The notes beneath the pieces are model-generated. The model saw nothing but the letters and a program-made list of their open reading frames with translations. It was not told the origin of the DNA and did no database searches. A stretch of 64,000 bases of DNA, taken from assembly GCA_025356635.1 (NCBI GenBank), contig JANXRY010000080.1, forward strand, positions 1 to 64,000, given 5' to 3'. The translations under genes were made by a program, and so were the position numbers. Origin of the DNA: Gammaproteobacteria bacterium (GTDB lineage: Bacteria > Pseudomonadota > Gammaproteobacteria > Xanthomonadales > Xanthomonadaceae). This document shows positions 11,601-20,742 of the stretch, piece after piece (within the stretch, counting starts at the first letter, position 1; every line of letters begins with the position of its first letter).

Positions 11601-11961
11601 GGCGGAGCCGGCCGTTAAGCCGGGTTCTGTCGTGGACAACCATTCCTCTCGGCCTTGCCTCGCGGCAAGGCTCAAGCAGCGCACCCGGGGACGGGTCGAG
11701 CCAACCCATAGTCCCCCTATTTGGCCTTGCTCCGGGTGGGGTTTGCCGTGCCCTGCGGCGTTGGCCCCGCAGGCGGTGGGCTCTTACCCCACCGTTTCAC
11801 CATCACCACGCATGTCTTGCGACACCGTTCGGCTGTCTATTCTCTGTTGCACTTTCCGTCGGCTCGCGCCGCCCAGGCGTTACCTGGCACCTTGCTCTGT
11901 GGAGCCCGGACTTTCCTCGGCGCGATCAAGTCGCGACGCGGTTGTCTTGGCCGGCTCCGCC
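11601..11961 (-). ncRNA. rnpB: RNase P RNA (bacterial type A)
   Basis: Catalytic RNA that matures tRNA 5' ends. Reading the minus strand, the 5' segment GGCGGAGCCGGCC pairs perfectly with the 3' segment GGCCGGCTCCGCC to form the P1 helix. Inside are the conserved blocks GAGGAAAGTCCGGGCTCC, CAGGTAACGCCTGG, AGTGCAACAGAGA, GTGAAACGGTGGGGTAAGAGC and ACAGAACCCGGCTTA, in the order seen in E. coli M1 RNA. The length of about 361 bases is normal. A GACAAT -10-like element lies just upstream near 11969-11974. Confidence 0.95.
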
Positions 11962-12103
11962 ATTGCGGATTGTCTCATGCTCGCAGCCCGGCGTGGCGCC
12001 TTCGACATGCCATGCAGCGAATTTGTCGGACTCACCGTGTGCCAGCACACTTGCCTATGCATACGAGGATGGGTCTCAATACAAATTCTCTTGCCCAATG
12101 GAT

Positions 12104-13276
12104 TCAGGGCGTTTCCGGAGCCAAAAGCGATTGCGTTTTTGGGGTAATCGCAGCAAGTTTGGCCGTATAAAGATCGTGGTCGGCGCGGGTCGTGCTGTTT
12201 TCAATGGCGATAAGCAAGTGCTTGCGAGCCTGCTCGGCATCGCCGAGCCCGAGATAGGCAGCAGCGAGTGCGGCGTGGAACTCATGATAGTAGGCGGCGC
12301 GGTCAAGTTCCTTGGCAAACATGTCCCGGGCAAGCCGGTAGTCATGTTCCTGCATGGCGCTCATGCCGAGATCGAAAAAATAGAACGGCGGATTGACCTG
12401 GAGCTTCCTCAATGTGGCGGACCAACGACCGGATTCCTCCGCGCGTCCGAGTTTTTCCAAGACCACGACAAGGTTGGAGATCGGGTTCGGGTTGCCCGGC
12501 TCCAGGCCAACGATGTACTTGAGAATGCGCTCCGCTTCCTTCAGGTTGCCGTGGCGCAGGTAGATCACACCGAGCGTGTTGTAGGAACTGAGGAAGGTGG
12601 GGTCGCGTTCGATCGCCTTGCGCGCCCACCAATAGGCGTCATCGAGCCTGCCCTCGCCCAGGGTTTCGGCAGCACGATTGTTCAAATACATGGCGACGAT
12701 GGTTGACTCGCGAATGGCTCGCGAACGCTGGCCGGCGAGTTCTTCCGGGGGCAGGAAATCGATGGTCATCGGCTGTTTGGCCTGGAATACGATCTTGCCT
12801 TCCGTTTCATGGTTGCCGAGCGCCAGGTTGACGTGGCTGCTGTAGTAGATCAAGTCGCCGCTGCGACTCATCGTCTGGTTGCTGAAAACACTCTGGTATT
12901 GCACCGACAAGCCCAGTTGCTTTGCCAGCGCCGAAGTCAGGATCACCAGCGACAGGCAGTTCCCGGTCCGGGCTTCAAAGGCCTGCGCGGCATTGCGGGT
13001 GATCGTGGAGTCGTATTCGAGCTTGAGCTGGCTGTTGCTGTACAACGCATCGTACAAGGCATGCTGGCGATCCTTGCCGCGCATTTGCGCGCTGACATCC
13101 GAATTCAGGTAGTTGCGCATCCCATCACTCAGCGCGAAGATGTCGCCGTCCCCGATCGGCGTGGAAGGTGCCGAAAACAGGCGATCGTTGTAGAGAGAGT
13201 CGGGGCGTTGCACCGTCGGCACGCCCGTACATGCGGCGAGCAGCGCGGCAAGGATCAGGGCAGTCCAATGTTTCAT
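12104..13276 (-). CDS. Predicted lipoprotein with transglutaminase-like segment and TPR repeats
   Basis: The 390-residue product begins MKHWTALILAALLAACTG, a lipoprotein signal with LAAC lipobox, so I start at 13276 although the frame is open for 50 more codons. Residues of about 80-170 contain GNCLSLVILTSALAKQLGL, resembling the cysteine-containing helix of transglutaminase-like proteins (an NC-S-x-L pattern). The C-terminal half holds about four tetratricopeptide repeats (for example PTFLSSYNTLGVIYLRHGN). Such proteins are usually periplasmic scaffolds or peptidases. No partner gene is adjacent: rnpB follows and a divergent monooxygenase-like gene precedes. Function is unassigned. Confidence 0.8.
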   Translation of the reverse strand: MKHWTALILAALLAACTGVPTVQRPDSLYNDRLFSAPSTPIGDGDIFALSDGMRNYLNSDVSAQMRGKDRQHALYDALYSNSQLKLEYDSTITRNAAQAFEARTGNCLSLVILTSALAKQLGLSVQYQSVFSNQTMSRSGDLIYYSSHVNLALGNHETEGKIVFQAKQPMTIDFLPPEELAGQRSRAIRESTIVAMYLNNRAAETLGEGRLDDAYWWARKAIERDPTFLSSYNTLGVIYLRHGNLKEAERILKYIVGLEPGNPNPISNLVVVLEKLGRAEESGRWSATLRKLQVNPPFYFFDLGMSAMQEHDYRLARDMFAKELDRAAYYHEFHAALAAAYLGLGDAEQARKHLLIAIENSTTRADHDLYTAKLAAITPKTQSLLAPETP

Positions 13277-13424
13277 CGGCGCCTTAGAAGCCAGGAAAGC
13301 AGGCATAGTGCAGCCTGCTGAAAAAAGTATCTTTGCCGCCGTTGTGCAAGTCAAGTTTGTTGCGATCGATCGAAAACCGGAACTCCATGCCAACAATGAC
13401 TGCCATGCCGAAGCGTGAGCTGAC

Positions 13425-13721
13425 ATGCATATCGTGATCTTCCGCGCGAAAATCCGCGAGCCCGACCCGGAATACAGTCGCCTGGCGCAGGAATTGCGTG
13501 ACCTGGCGCTGTCGCAATTCGGTTGCCTGGAGTTCCACTCACTGGCCGAAGGTGACGATGAAATCGCACTCTCCTACTGGCCTGGCGAAGAGCACATTCG
13601 CGCCTGGAAAGCCCATGCCGATCACCTGCTGGCGCAGCGGTTGGGGCGTGAGCGCTGGTATGAAAGCTACTCGGTCGAGGTAGCGCAAGTAACACGCCAA
13701 TATCACTATCCGCGCGGATGA
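13425..13721 (+). CDS. Antibiotic biosynthesis monooxygenase (ABM) domain protein
   Basis: A 98-residue ferredoxin-like alpha/beta protein. It begins MHIVIFRAKIRE, has a central GCLEFHSLAEGDDEIALSYW strand-turn-strand block and an HIRAWKAHADH helix, which is the usual pattern of single-domain ABM proteins acting on small aromatic or heme-like substrates. Actual substrate is unknown. It is divergent from the TPR lipoprotein and its last 16 bases overlap the convergent 3' end of xerD. Confidence 0.75.
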   Translation: MHIVIFRAKIREPDPEYSRLAQELRDLALSQFGCLEFHSLAEGDDEIALSYWPGEEHIRAWKAHADHLLAQRLGRERWYESYSVEVAQVTRQYHYPRG

Positions 13722-14659
13722 TGTTGTGCGTGCAGGCGCTTGAGCCCTTCGCGCGCAACCAGCGTGTAGATCTGGGTGGTGGACAGGCTCGAATGACCGA
13801 GCAGCATCTGCAACACGCGCAGGTCGGCACCGTGGTTGAGCAGATGGGTGGCAAAACTGTGGCGAAGACCGTGCGGGCTGACTTTGCCGGGATCGATACC
13901 TGCCCTCCGCGCCAGCGCCTTCACCAGATTCCAGAATTGCTGCCGGCTTAGCGCCGCGCCACGGCGACCGAGGAACAAAGGACTACGCGGCTTGCCGCCG
14001 GCCAGCGCCGGCCGGGATTCGGCCAGATAACGCTCCAGCCAATGCTGGGATTCTTCGCCAATCGGCAACAGGCGTTCCTTGCCACCCTTGCCACTGACCC
14101 GGAGCACGCCTTGGCGCATGTTCACCGCCAACGCGGGCAGGCCGACCAACTCGCTCACGCGCAGGCCCGTGGCATACATCAGCTCCATCATCGCCCGATC
14201 ACGCAAGCCCATTGGCGTGACCAGATCCGGCGCCAGTAACAGGGCCTCGATCTGGCTTTCGGACAACGCCTTGGGCAGAGACCGCCCCAGCTTGGGTGAA
14301 GCCAGTGCGGCAGCAGGATCGCGTGCTATTTCGCCGCGCCGAAGCTGTTGCGCGTAGAAGGCGCGCAGCGACGACAACAAGCGCGCGTTGCTGCGCGGCG
14401 CATAGTGTTTGCTGCTGCGCTCGGCGAGATAGTCGTGCAGGTCTTGGGCCTGCGCATGCAACAAGTCGGTGCTGCGCCCGGATAGCCAGCCGGCCACAGC
14501 CTCGAGGTCACGCCGGTAGCATTCGAGGCTCAAACGCGCCAGGCCCTGCTCTGCCCAAAGCCGTTCGAGGAAATCGGCAATCCGCGCCTGTTCGACGACG
14601 GGAGCTGCGGGCGCTGCGCGTGCGCGCAGCCGACGATCAGTGGCAGTTCCCAGGCTCAT
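13706..14659 (-). CDS. xerD: Tyrosine recombinase XerD
   Basis: Site-specific recombinase that, with XerC, resolves chromosome dimers at dif. The 317-residue protein has an N-terminal SAM-like core-binding domain (from FLERLWAEQGLARLSLECYR) and a catalytic domain with the Arg motif ATGLRVSELVGL, the HGLRHSFATHLL box (His-x-x-Arg), and the nucleophile region TTQIYTLV with catalytic tyrosine. XerD is preferred over XerC because of ATGLRVSELV, LLGHSSLSTTQIYT and the length. A short N-terminal extension (residues 1-25) is variable and the exact start is uncertain. Confidence 0.88.
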   Translation of the reverse strand: MSLGTATDRRLRARAAPAAPVVEQARIADFLERLWAEQGLARLSLECYRRDLEAVAGWLSGRSTDLLHAQAQDLHDYLAERSSKHYAPRSNARLLSSLRAFYAQQLRRGEIARDPAAALASPKLGRSLPKALSESQIEALLLAPDLVTPMGLRDRAMMELMYATGLRVSELVGLPALAVNMRQGVLRVSGKGGKERLLPIGEESQHWLERYLAESRPALAGGKPRSPLFLGRRGAALSRQQFWNLVKALARRAGIDPGKVSPHGLRHSFATHLLNHGADLRVLQMLLGHSSLSTTQIYTLVAREGLKRLHAQHHPRG

Positions 14660-14704
14660 CGGTTGAGCTTAACGGCGCGGCCTGCCCGCGGCTATGCTGT
14701 CGCC

Positions 14705-15145
14705 ATGACTTCCACCGACAACGCCCGTCCCCTCGCCTATCCCGCCGCCCTCGGTTGGCGCCTGCTTGCCTTGCTCTACGACCTGCTGCCAATGACCGTG
14801 CTGCTGCTGGTCGTCAGCGCGATTTCGTTTTGGCTGCACGGCCAGCACACGATTGAAAACGACCTGCTGTTCCAGCTCGGAACCCTGCTGGCGGCGTGGT
14901 TGCTGGTCGGTGGCTATTTCGTGGCGTCCTGGCGGCGCGGCGGCCAAACCATCGGCATGCGCCCGTGGCGGCTGCAGTTACTGGCCACGGACGGCAGGCC
15001 CGCGAGTTGGCGAGCGTTGTCGCTGCGCTACCTGGTGGCAAGCCTGACGCCTGGCCTGTGCCTGTTGTGGTCGTTGCTGGACAGCGAACGCCGCGGCCTG
15101 CACGACCTCGCCACAGGCACCCAACTGGTACGGCGAGAGCGCTAG
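14705..15145 (+). CDS. RDD family membrane protein
   Basis: A 146-residue inner-membrane protein with three hydrophobic segments and the RDD hallmarks: an arginine and aspartate in the first helix region (GWRLLALLYDLLPM), and RRGLHDLATGTQLV near the C-terminus. The frame is open for 14 codons upstream, but the ATG at 14705 (MTSTDNARP) fits better. It is divergent from xerD. Its TAG stop overlaps the lptG stop on the other strand. The function of RDD proteins of this class is poorly known; ion transport has been suggested for some. Confidence 0.8.
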   Translation: MTSTDNARPLAYPAALGWRLLALLYDLLPMTVLLLVVSAISFWLHGQHTIENDLLFQLGTLLAAWLLVGGYFVASWRRGGQTIGMRPWRLQLLATDGRPASWRALSLRYLVASLTPGLCLLWSLLDSERRGLHDLATGTQLVRRER

Positions 15146-16248
15146 ATCTTCTTTGCCAGCCAGCCCCAGCACAGCCACCAGACCAGCAACGGCGGCAGCA
15201 GGAATGCGAGGCGGACGTCGAACCGGTAGACGTCGGCGAGATTGACGAACATCCGCTGCACCAGCAACGCGCCGATTCCGATCAGGATGCCGATGAACAG
15301 GCGCTTGCCGAAGCCACCGCTGCGCAACGAACCGAAAGCGAACGGTAACGTCGCCAGGCACAGGGCGATCACGTTCAACGGATAGAACCAGCGTGACCAG
15401 TAGGCGCTCTCGAATTTGAGCGAATCCAGCTGGTTGCGGCGCAGGTATTCGATGTTGCTGCGCAACTCGGCGCTGGTCAGGTAACGCGGCCGGGCCAGGG
15501 TCGCTTCCAGCGTACTGTCGTCCAACTCGGTCTGCCAGCGCTCGCTGGCGAGCTTTTCCACCCGCACCGAACGCGCTTCGAAATAAGTGCGCTCGACGCC
15601 GAACAAGGTCCAGCCATTGCTCCGGTGCTCGGCACGATCGGCATGGGCGAGCGATTGCAATCGTCCTTGTGGGTCGAACTGGTACAGGCGCACGTCCTGC
15701 AATTCGATCCAGGTTTTGCCGCCTTCGTTATGCGGCGCGCTGTTGCCACGCGCGTTGAAGAACAAATTGCCTTCGCGTGCCCACAGGCCCGAGTAGCGGG
15801 CCATCATCAATTGCCGCGACTTGAGGTTGGCCAGGCCTTGCGCCTGCTGTTCGGCGAACGGCCCGAGCGTCTCGATGTTGACCATCATCAATACGGTCAA
15901 CGCGGTCAGCGGCAACAGTACCGCCAACCCCATCTGCAACTTGGACAGGCCAACCGCGCGCATGGCGGTGAGCTCCGAGCGCGCTGCCAAGCCACCGAGG
16001 CCGAGCAGACTGCCGATCACTGCAACCGTCGGGAACTCGTCGTACAGGCGCCGCGGCACTGTCAGCAAGGTGAACAACAGTGCATCGGCGAGCGTGTAGC
16101 TTTCCTTGCCGATGTCACGCAATTCACCGACCAACGCCACGATCGCATCGAAACTGATCAGGATCGCCCAGGCTGCCAGTGTGGCGAGCACGACGTTGCG
16201 CGCCAGGTAGAACGCCATCCGCCTGGGCATCGCCGCCATCACCGTCAT
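15142..16248 (-). CDS. lptG: LPS export permease LptG
   Basis: Inner-membrane subunit of the LptB2FG ABC transporter that extracts LPS and passes it to LptC/LptA. The 368-residue protein has three N-terminal membrane segments, a periplasmic beta-jellyroll domain (about residues 130-270) and three C-terminal membrane segments ending WWLCWGWLAKKI. The segment RSELTAMRAVGLSKLQMG is the coupling-helix region typical of the YjgP/YjgQ family. It starts four bases before the lptF stop (ATGA). Second position after lptF supports LptG. Confidence 0.93.
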   Translation of the reverse strand: MTVMAAMPRRMAFYLARNVVLATLAAWAILISFDAIVALVGELRDIGKESYTLADALLFTLLTVPRRLYDEFPTVAVIGSLLGLGGLAARSELTAMRAVGLSKLQMGLAVLLPLTALTVLMMVNIETLGPFAEQQAQGLANLKSRQLMMARYSGLWAREGNLFFNARGNSAPHNEGGKTWIELQDVRLYQFDPQGRLQSLAHADRAEHRSNGWTLFGVERTYFEARSVRVEKLASERWQTELDDSTLEATLARPRYLTSAELRSNIEYLRRNQLDSLKFESAYWSRWFYPLNVIALCLATLPFAFGSLRSGGFGKRLFIGILIGIGALLVQRMFVNLADVYRFDVRLAFLLPPLLVWWLCWGWLAKKI

Positions 16249-17324
16249 TGGGATTCCCCGGGCCTGGGCAGCCGCCCATCACGAGCAAACATCCAGGCAG
16301 CCAGCGCCAGCATTGGCAGGTGCACCCACCACAACCCGATCGCTGCCGGCAGCCGGCCATTACCAATCAAGCCACTGCCGAGCAACAAAAGCAGCATGCC
16401 GACCGCATAGACCAGCAAGGAGAACAGAATCAGGCCGTATTGCGGTTGCCGTGGCTCGCTTCGCGCCAGCGGCAGGGCGAACAACGCCAGGATCGCGGCA
16501 AACACCGGCATCGCCATCCGCCAGTTCAATTCGGCCAGTTCGGCCGGCTTGCCGGTTGCAATCAAACTGGCAGAATCGGTCGCGGTGAGATCGTCGTCGT
16601 GATTGCCGACCTCGCGATCCGGTACGCGGATATCGTTTTCGCCGAAACGCATCATCCTGAAAGCCTGTTCGCCGAGTGCACCTTCGACGCGAAAGCCGTT
16701 GTTGAGGTGCAGGTAGCGTCGAGCCTCGCCGACCAGTTTCAGGTTGCCGTCCTGGGCGGTCACGATGTCCAGCCGGCCCTCGACTTCGCGCTGGACGAAC
16801 AGGTGCCCGAAGCGCGTCCCGTCCGGCGTGAGTTCGGTGACGTAGAGAATGCCGCCCTTGCCCGGTAGTTCGACGAATCGCCCCGGCTCCAGGCCAGCGA
16901 TCAGGAAGGAACGGTTCGCAGTCTCGACCATTTCCTTGGCTTTGTGCGCCGATAACGGCGCCAGCCACAAGGAAGCGAGCCCCACCACCAGCACGACCGG
17001 CAGCGCCACCCAGAACAGCGGCCGCCACAGGCGTTGCGGACCGAGGCCGACCGAGGCCAGCACCGCCATTTCGCTTTCGGCATAAAGGCGGCCAATAGCC
17101 AGCAACAAACCAAGGAAAAGTGCAAGAGGCAGCACCAGTGTCAGGAACCTGATTGAGCGCAGGCCGAGTTGGGATAGCAGCAGGGTCGCCGGAACCTTGC
17201 CCTTGGCGATCTCCTGCACCAGGTCGGCGAACAGGCCGCCCAGGCTGATCAGCAGCAGGACAATCGCCACCGCTGCCACGCTCTCGGCAAACTGGCGCAA
17301 CAAATGACGTTCGATCAGCAACAT
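16245..17324 (-). CDS. lptF: LPS export permease LptF
   Basis: Partner permease of LptG. The 359-residue protein begins MLLIERHLLRQFAESVAAV, has the coupling-helix motif ESEMAVLASVGLGPQRL, a periplasmic jellyroll (GRFVELPGKGGILYVTEL) and six predicted membrane segments. It overlaps lptG by four bases and is divergent from pepA, the arrangement found throughout gammaproteobacteria (pepA-holC with lptFG). Confidence 0.93.
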   Translation of the reverse strand: MLLIERHLLRQFAESVAAVAIVLLLISLGGLFADLVQEIAKGKVPATLLLSQLGLRSIRFLTLVLPLALFLGLLLAIGRLYAESEMAVLASVGLGPQRLWRPLFWVALPVVLVVGLASLWLAPLSAHKAKEMVETANRSFLIAGLEPGRFVELPGKGGILYVTELTPDGTRFGHLFVQREVEGRLDIVTAQDGNLKLVGEARRYLHLNNGFRVEGALGEQAFRMMRFGENDIRVPDREVGNHDDDLTATDSASLIATGKPAELAELNWRMAMPVFAAILALFALPLARSEPRQPQYGLILFSLLVYAVGMLLLLLGSGLIGNGRLPAAIGLWWVHLPMLALAAWMFARDGRLPRPGESQ

Positions 17325-17448
17325 GGACCGCGCTCGGGAAATTTTCGGAACATGAAAGTCGGGTGGTGCTTGATCTAAACTGTCGTACTGTCATCGGCCC
17401 AGGCAAGGTCTGCGCCGCTCATCCTCCAATTGTACGGAAATACTGCCC

Positions 17449-18921
17449 GTGGCCCTCGAATTCCAGCTCAACCTGTCCGATCCGACTTACATCGCCTGCG
17501 ATTGCATCGTGGTTGGCGCTTTCTCCGACACCGGGCTCAGCCCCGCCGGCCTGGCGCTGGACGCCATCGGTGACGGTCGCCTCGCTGCCCTGCTCGCACG
17601 CGGCGATCTGTCCGGCAAGGCCGGCCGTAGCACCGTGGTACCGGATCTTCCCGGCCTCGCCGCGCCGCGCGTGCTGGTGGTTGGGCTGGGCGAAAGCACA
17701 AAATTCGGCGCCGAGGCCTACCAAAAAGCGATCAGCGAGGCCGTGCGCGCACTGCGCAGTGGGCCGGTGCGATCGATCCAGCTGACCCTGGTGGAATTGC
17801 CGGTCGCCAGCCGCGATGCCGCCTGGAATCTGCGTCAGGCAGTGGTCACCGCCGATCACTCCGCTTACGAGTACACCGCCACCCGCAGCGCCAAGGCCGA
17901 AGTGACTCTGGCCAAGGTCGGCCTGCCGGCACCTGCCACGCTTGCCCGGGAACTCGATCGCGGCGTCGCCATTGCGGCTGGCGTGCAACTTGCCCGCGAG
18001 CTCGGCAACCTGCCACCGAATATCTGCACTCCGGCCTACCTTGCCGATCAGGCGCGCAAGATCGCCGTCGACCACGACGGCGTGATCTGCGAAATCCTCG
18101 AGCGCGCCGAGATGGAAGCGCTCGGCATGGGTTCGTTGCTCGCCGTTGCGCGCGGCTCGGCGCATCCGCCGAAACTCATCGTGCTTCGCTACAGCGGCGC
18201 CGGCGACGCCAAGCCGTTCGCACTGGTCGGCAAGGGCATCACCTTCGACACCGGTGGCATCAACCTGAAAGTCCAGGGCGGTATCGAGGAAATGAAGTTC
18301 GACATGTGCGGCGCCGCCAGCGTGATCGGCGCCTTCCTCGCCACCGCAAAAATGCGCCTGCCGATCAACCTGGTGACGGTGGTGCCAGCGGTGGAGAACA
18401 TGCCGGATGCCGATGCCTACCGGCCGAGCGACGTGCTCACGTCGATGAGCGGCAAGACCATCGAAGTCGGCAACACCGACGCCGAGGGCCGCCTGATCCT
18501 GTGCGATGCCTTGACCTACGTGCAGCGTTACAAGCCGCGCGCGATCGTCGACGTGGCGACTCTGACCGGCGCCTGCGTAGTGGCGCTGGGCAAGGCAGCC
18601 ACGGGCCTAATGAGCAAGCACGATGATCTTGCGACCGAGCTGCTGACGGCCGGCGAGACGGTGTTCGACCGTGCCTGGCGCCTGCCCTTGTGGGACGAAT
18701 ACCAGTCGCAGCTCGATTCGGTCTACGCCGACATCTACAACATCGGCGGCAAGGGCGCGGGGGCGATCACTGCTGGCTGCTTCCTGTCGCGCTTCACCGA
18801 AGGCCAGCGCTGGGCGCATCTGGATATCGCCGGCGTTTCCAATGGCGAAGGCCGCAAGGGCATGGCCACCGGGCGCCCGGTCGGCCTGCTCAGCCAGTGG
18901 CTGCTCGACCAGGCGGGTTGA
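17449..18921 (+). CDS. pepA: Leucyl (cytosol) aminopeptidase PepA, GTG start
   Basis: Hexameric M17 metallopeptidase, also known in some bacteria as a DNA-binding accessory factor in Xer recombination and transcription. The 490-residue protein has an N-terminal macro-like domain and a catalytic domain with [15 protein letters not shown] (metal-binding Lys and Asp), [11 protein letters not shown] and the M17 signature NTDAEGRL. The start is GTG at 17449, with no ATG fitting the family N-terminus. It overlaps holC by one base (TGATG), so the two are probably coupled. Confidence 0.95.
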   Translation: MALEFQLNLSDPTYIACDCIVVGAFSDTGLSPAGLALDAIGDGRLAALLARGDLSGKAGRSTVVPDLPGLAAPRVLVVGLGESTKFGAEAYQKAISEAVRALRSGPVRSIQLTLVELPVASRDAAWNLRQAVVTADHSAYEYTATRSAKAEVTLAKVGLPAPATLARELDRGVAIAAGVQLARELGNLPPNICTPAYLADQARKIAVDHDGVICEILERAEMEALGMGSLLAVARGSAHPPKLIVLRYSGAGDAKPFALVGKGITFDTGGINLKVQGGIEEMKFDMCGAASVIGAFLATAKMRLPINLVTVVPAVENMPDADAYRPSDVLTSMSGKTIEVGNTDAEGRLILCDALTYVQRYKPRAIVDVATLTGACVVALGKAATGLMSKHDDLATELLTAGETVFDRAWRLPLWDEYQSQLDSVYADIYNIGGKGAGAITAGCFLSRFTEGQRWAHLDIAGVSNGEGRKGMATGRPVGLLSQWLLDQAG

Positions 18922-19346
18922 TGGCCCGCGCCGACTTCTACCTGATCGGCAAGCCGCGCTTCCGCGAGCAGCCATTGCTGCTGGTTTGCGAGTTGGCGCG
19001 CAAGGCAGTGCACACCAACCAGCCGCTGCTGGTGTTGGCTGCATCGGCCGAACAAGCAGAGGCGCTGGACGACCTGCTGTGGTCGTTCGATCCGGACGAT
19101 TATCTTCCGCACCAGATCGCCGGCCTGGATCTGGACGAGGACGAAGCCGACGTGCTGATCGTTCCGCCGGAAATGGACGTGCCGATGCGCCCGCTGGTGC
19201 TGAATCTGCGCGAGGCATCGGTGCCGGGCGAATTCGAACGGGTGCTGGAAGTGGTGCCAGCCGACGAATCGGCGCGCGGGCCGTTGCGCGAGCGCTGGAA
19301 GCACTACAAAGATCGCGGAATCGAGGTCAACAAGCACGATATGTAG
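18921..19346 (+). CDS. holC: DNA polymerase III chi subunit HolC
   Basis: Clamp-loader accessory protein that binds SSB and, with psi, links SSB to the tau/gamma complex. The 141-residue product begins [14 protein letters not shown] and shows the family pattern of an FYL strand followed by an acidic stretch (DPDDYLPHQIAG) and PLVLNL. It uses the last base of the pepA stop (TGATG). pepA-holC is a conserved pair; valS, often downstream, is absent here and a REP-type hairpin follows instead. Confidence 0.88.
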   Translation: MARADFYLIGKPRFREQPLLLVCELARKAVHTNQPLLVLAASAEQAEALDDLLWSFDPDDYLPHQIAGLDLDEDEADVLIVPPEMDVPMRPLVLNLREASVPGEFERVLEVVPADESARGPLRERWKHYKDRGIEVNKHDM

Positions 19347-19348
19347 CC

Positions 19349-19412
19349 GCTGTTGTAGGAGCGATGGAAATCGCGACAGCGTGGTCGCGATTTCCATCGC
19401 TCCTACAACAGC
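19349..19412. repeat. REP-type hairpin: 29-bp perfect inverted repeat
   Basis: The arms 19349-19377 and 19384-19412 are exact reverse complements around a 6-base loop, and contain TGTAGGAGCG and CGCTCCTACA, the core seen in REP elements of Xanthomonadales and Pseudomonas. The element fills the whole gap between convergent holC and pepP, ending one base before the pepP stop, so it can act as a bidirectional terminator or mRNA 3' stabiliser. Confidence 0.85.
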
Positions 19413-20723
19413 TTAGCGCTGCGCGAGCAAAGCCTCGACCTCGTCGATCTCGCGCGGCACACCGTTGGTCAGCACCTCGTGGCCGTCACTGGTGATCGCG
19501 ACATCGTCCTCGATGCGGATGCCGATGCCCTGCCATTTCGCCGCCACGCCCTTCGTGCCCGGCGCGATATACAGGCCCGGCTCGATCGTGAACACCATGC
19601 CCGGTTCGAGTTCTCGGAAATCGCCGGCAAGCTTGTATTCGCCAACATCGTGCACGTCCAGGCCGAGCCAGTGCCCGGTCTTGTGCATGTAGAAGCGCTT
19701 GTATTCGTTGTCCGCCAGCACTTTTTTCAGCGAACCCTTGAGCAGGCCGAGCGAAAGCAGGCCTTCGGACAGTGTCCGCACCGCCGCCTCATGACCAGCG
19801 ATCCAGGGTCGTCCCGGACGCGCTTCGGTCAACGCCGCGTGCTGTGCATCGAGCACCAGTTGATACAGCGCGCGTTGCTCTTTCGAATATCCGCCGCTGA
19901 CCGGCCAGGTGCGGGTGATGTCGGACGCATACAACGCGAATTCCGCACCCGCATCGCAGAGCACCAGATCGCCATTGCGCACAGGCGAACGATTGGCGCG
20001 GTAATGCAGCACGCAGGCATTGGCGCCAGCGCCGACGATGGGCTCGTAGGCCGGCACTGCATTGTGGCGGCGATATTCGAATTGCAGGGCCGCCTCGATT
20101 TCGTATTCATGGCCGCCGGCGCGGGTGGCGCGCATCGCCGCGCGTTGCGCGCAAGCTCCGATGTCGGCGGCCTTGCGCATCAGCTTGAGTTCGGCCGCGC
20201 TCTTGAACAGGCGTAGCTCGTGCAGCAAGTGGCCGAGCTCAAGGAACTCGTGCGGCGGTTGCGCGCCTTGGCGCACTTGCGCACGCACCCGGTTGACCCA
20301 GGCGATCAGCTTGAGGTCGAAGTCGGTGTCGCGGCCGAAGTGGTAGTAGACGCGCGAGCGGCCTTCGAGCAGGCTCGGCAGGATTTCGTCGAGATCGGAG
20401 ATCGGATAGGCGTCGTCCGCGCCGTAGGTTTCGACTGCGCCGTCTTGGCCGGCACGCGGGCCGTCCCAGGCTTCCTTGTCGGCGTCGCGCTCGCGGCAAA
20501 ACAACAAGGTTTCGCCGTGCTTGCGCCCCGGCACCAGCACCAGCACCGCCTCGGGTTCGGGGAACCCACTCAGGTACCAGAAATCGCTGTCCTGCCGGTA
20601 CGGATAGGTGGTGTCCTTGCTGCGCATCCGCTCGGGCGCAGCGGGCAGGATGAGGATCGCGTCTTCGTCAGCCATGCGCATGAGCTGCTTGCGGCGACGG
20701 GCGAATTCGACGGGCTTGATCAT
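19413..20723 (-). CDS. pepP: Xaa-Pro aminopeptidase PepP
   Basis: M24B metallopeptidase that removes an N-terminal residue next to proline. The 436-residue protein has an N-terminal creatinase-like domain (FARRRKQLMRMADEDAILIL) and a pita-bread catalytic domain with metal ligands in LCDAGAEFALYASDITRTW, HKTGHWLGLDVHDVG, FTIEPGLYI and IRIEDDV. The ygfB gene ends 19 bases upstream in the same direction; ygfB-pepP is a common pairing near the ubiquinone genes in relatives. Confidence 0.94.
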   Translation of the reverse strand: MIKPVEFARRRKQLMRMADEDAILILPAAPERMRSKDTTYPYRQDSDFWYLSGFPEPEAVLVLVPGRKHGETLLFCRERDADKEAWDGPRAGQDGAVETYGADDAYPISDLDEILPSLLEGRSRVYYHFGRDTDFDLKLIAWVNRVRAQVRQGAQPPHEFLELGHLLHELRLFKSAAELKLMRKAADIGACAQRAAMRATRAGGHEYEIEAALQFEYRRHNAVPAYEPIVGAGANACVLHYRANRSPVRNGDLVLCDAGAEFALYASDITRTWPVSGGYSKEQRALYQLVLDAQHAALTEARPGRPWIAGHEAAVRTLSEGLLSLGLLKGSLKKVLADNEYKRFYMHKTGHWLGLDVHDVGEYKLAGDFRELEPGMVFTIEPGLYIAPGTKGVAAKWQGIGIRIEDDVAITSDGHEVLTNGVPREIDEVEALLAQR

Positions 20724-20742
20724 GCAGTTCTGCAGAAGGTGA

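Noticed and set aside
11458-12706. Long frames through the RNase P RNA region
   Set aside because: The RNA matches RNase P with a perfect P1 helix, so these frames are not coding.
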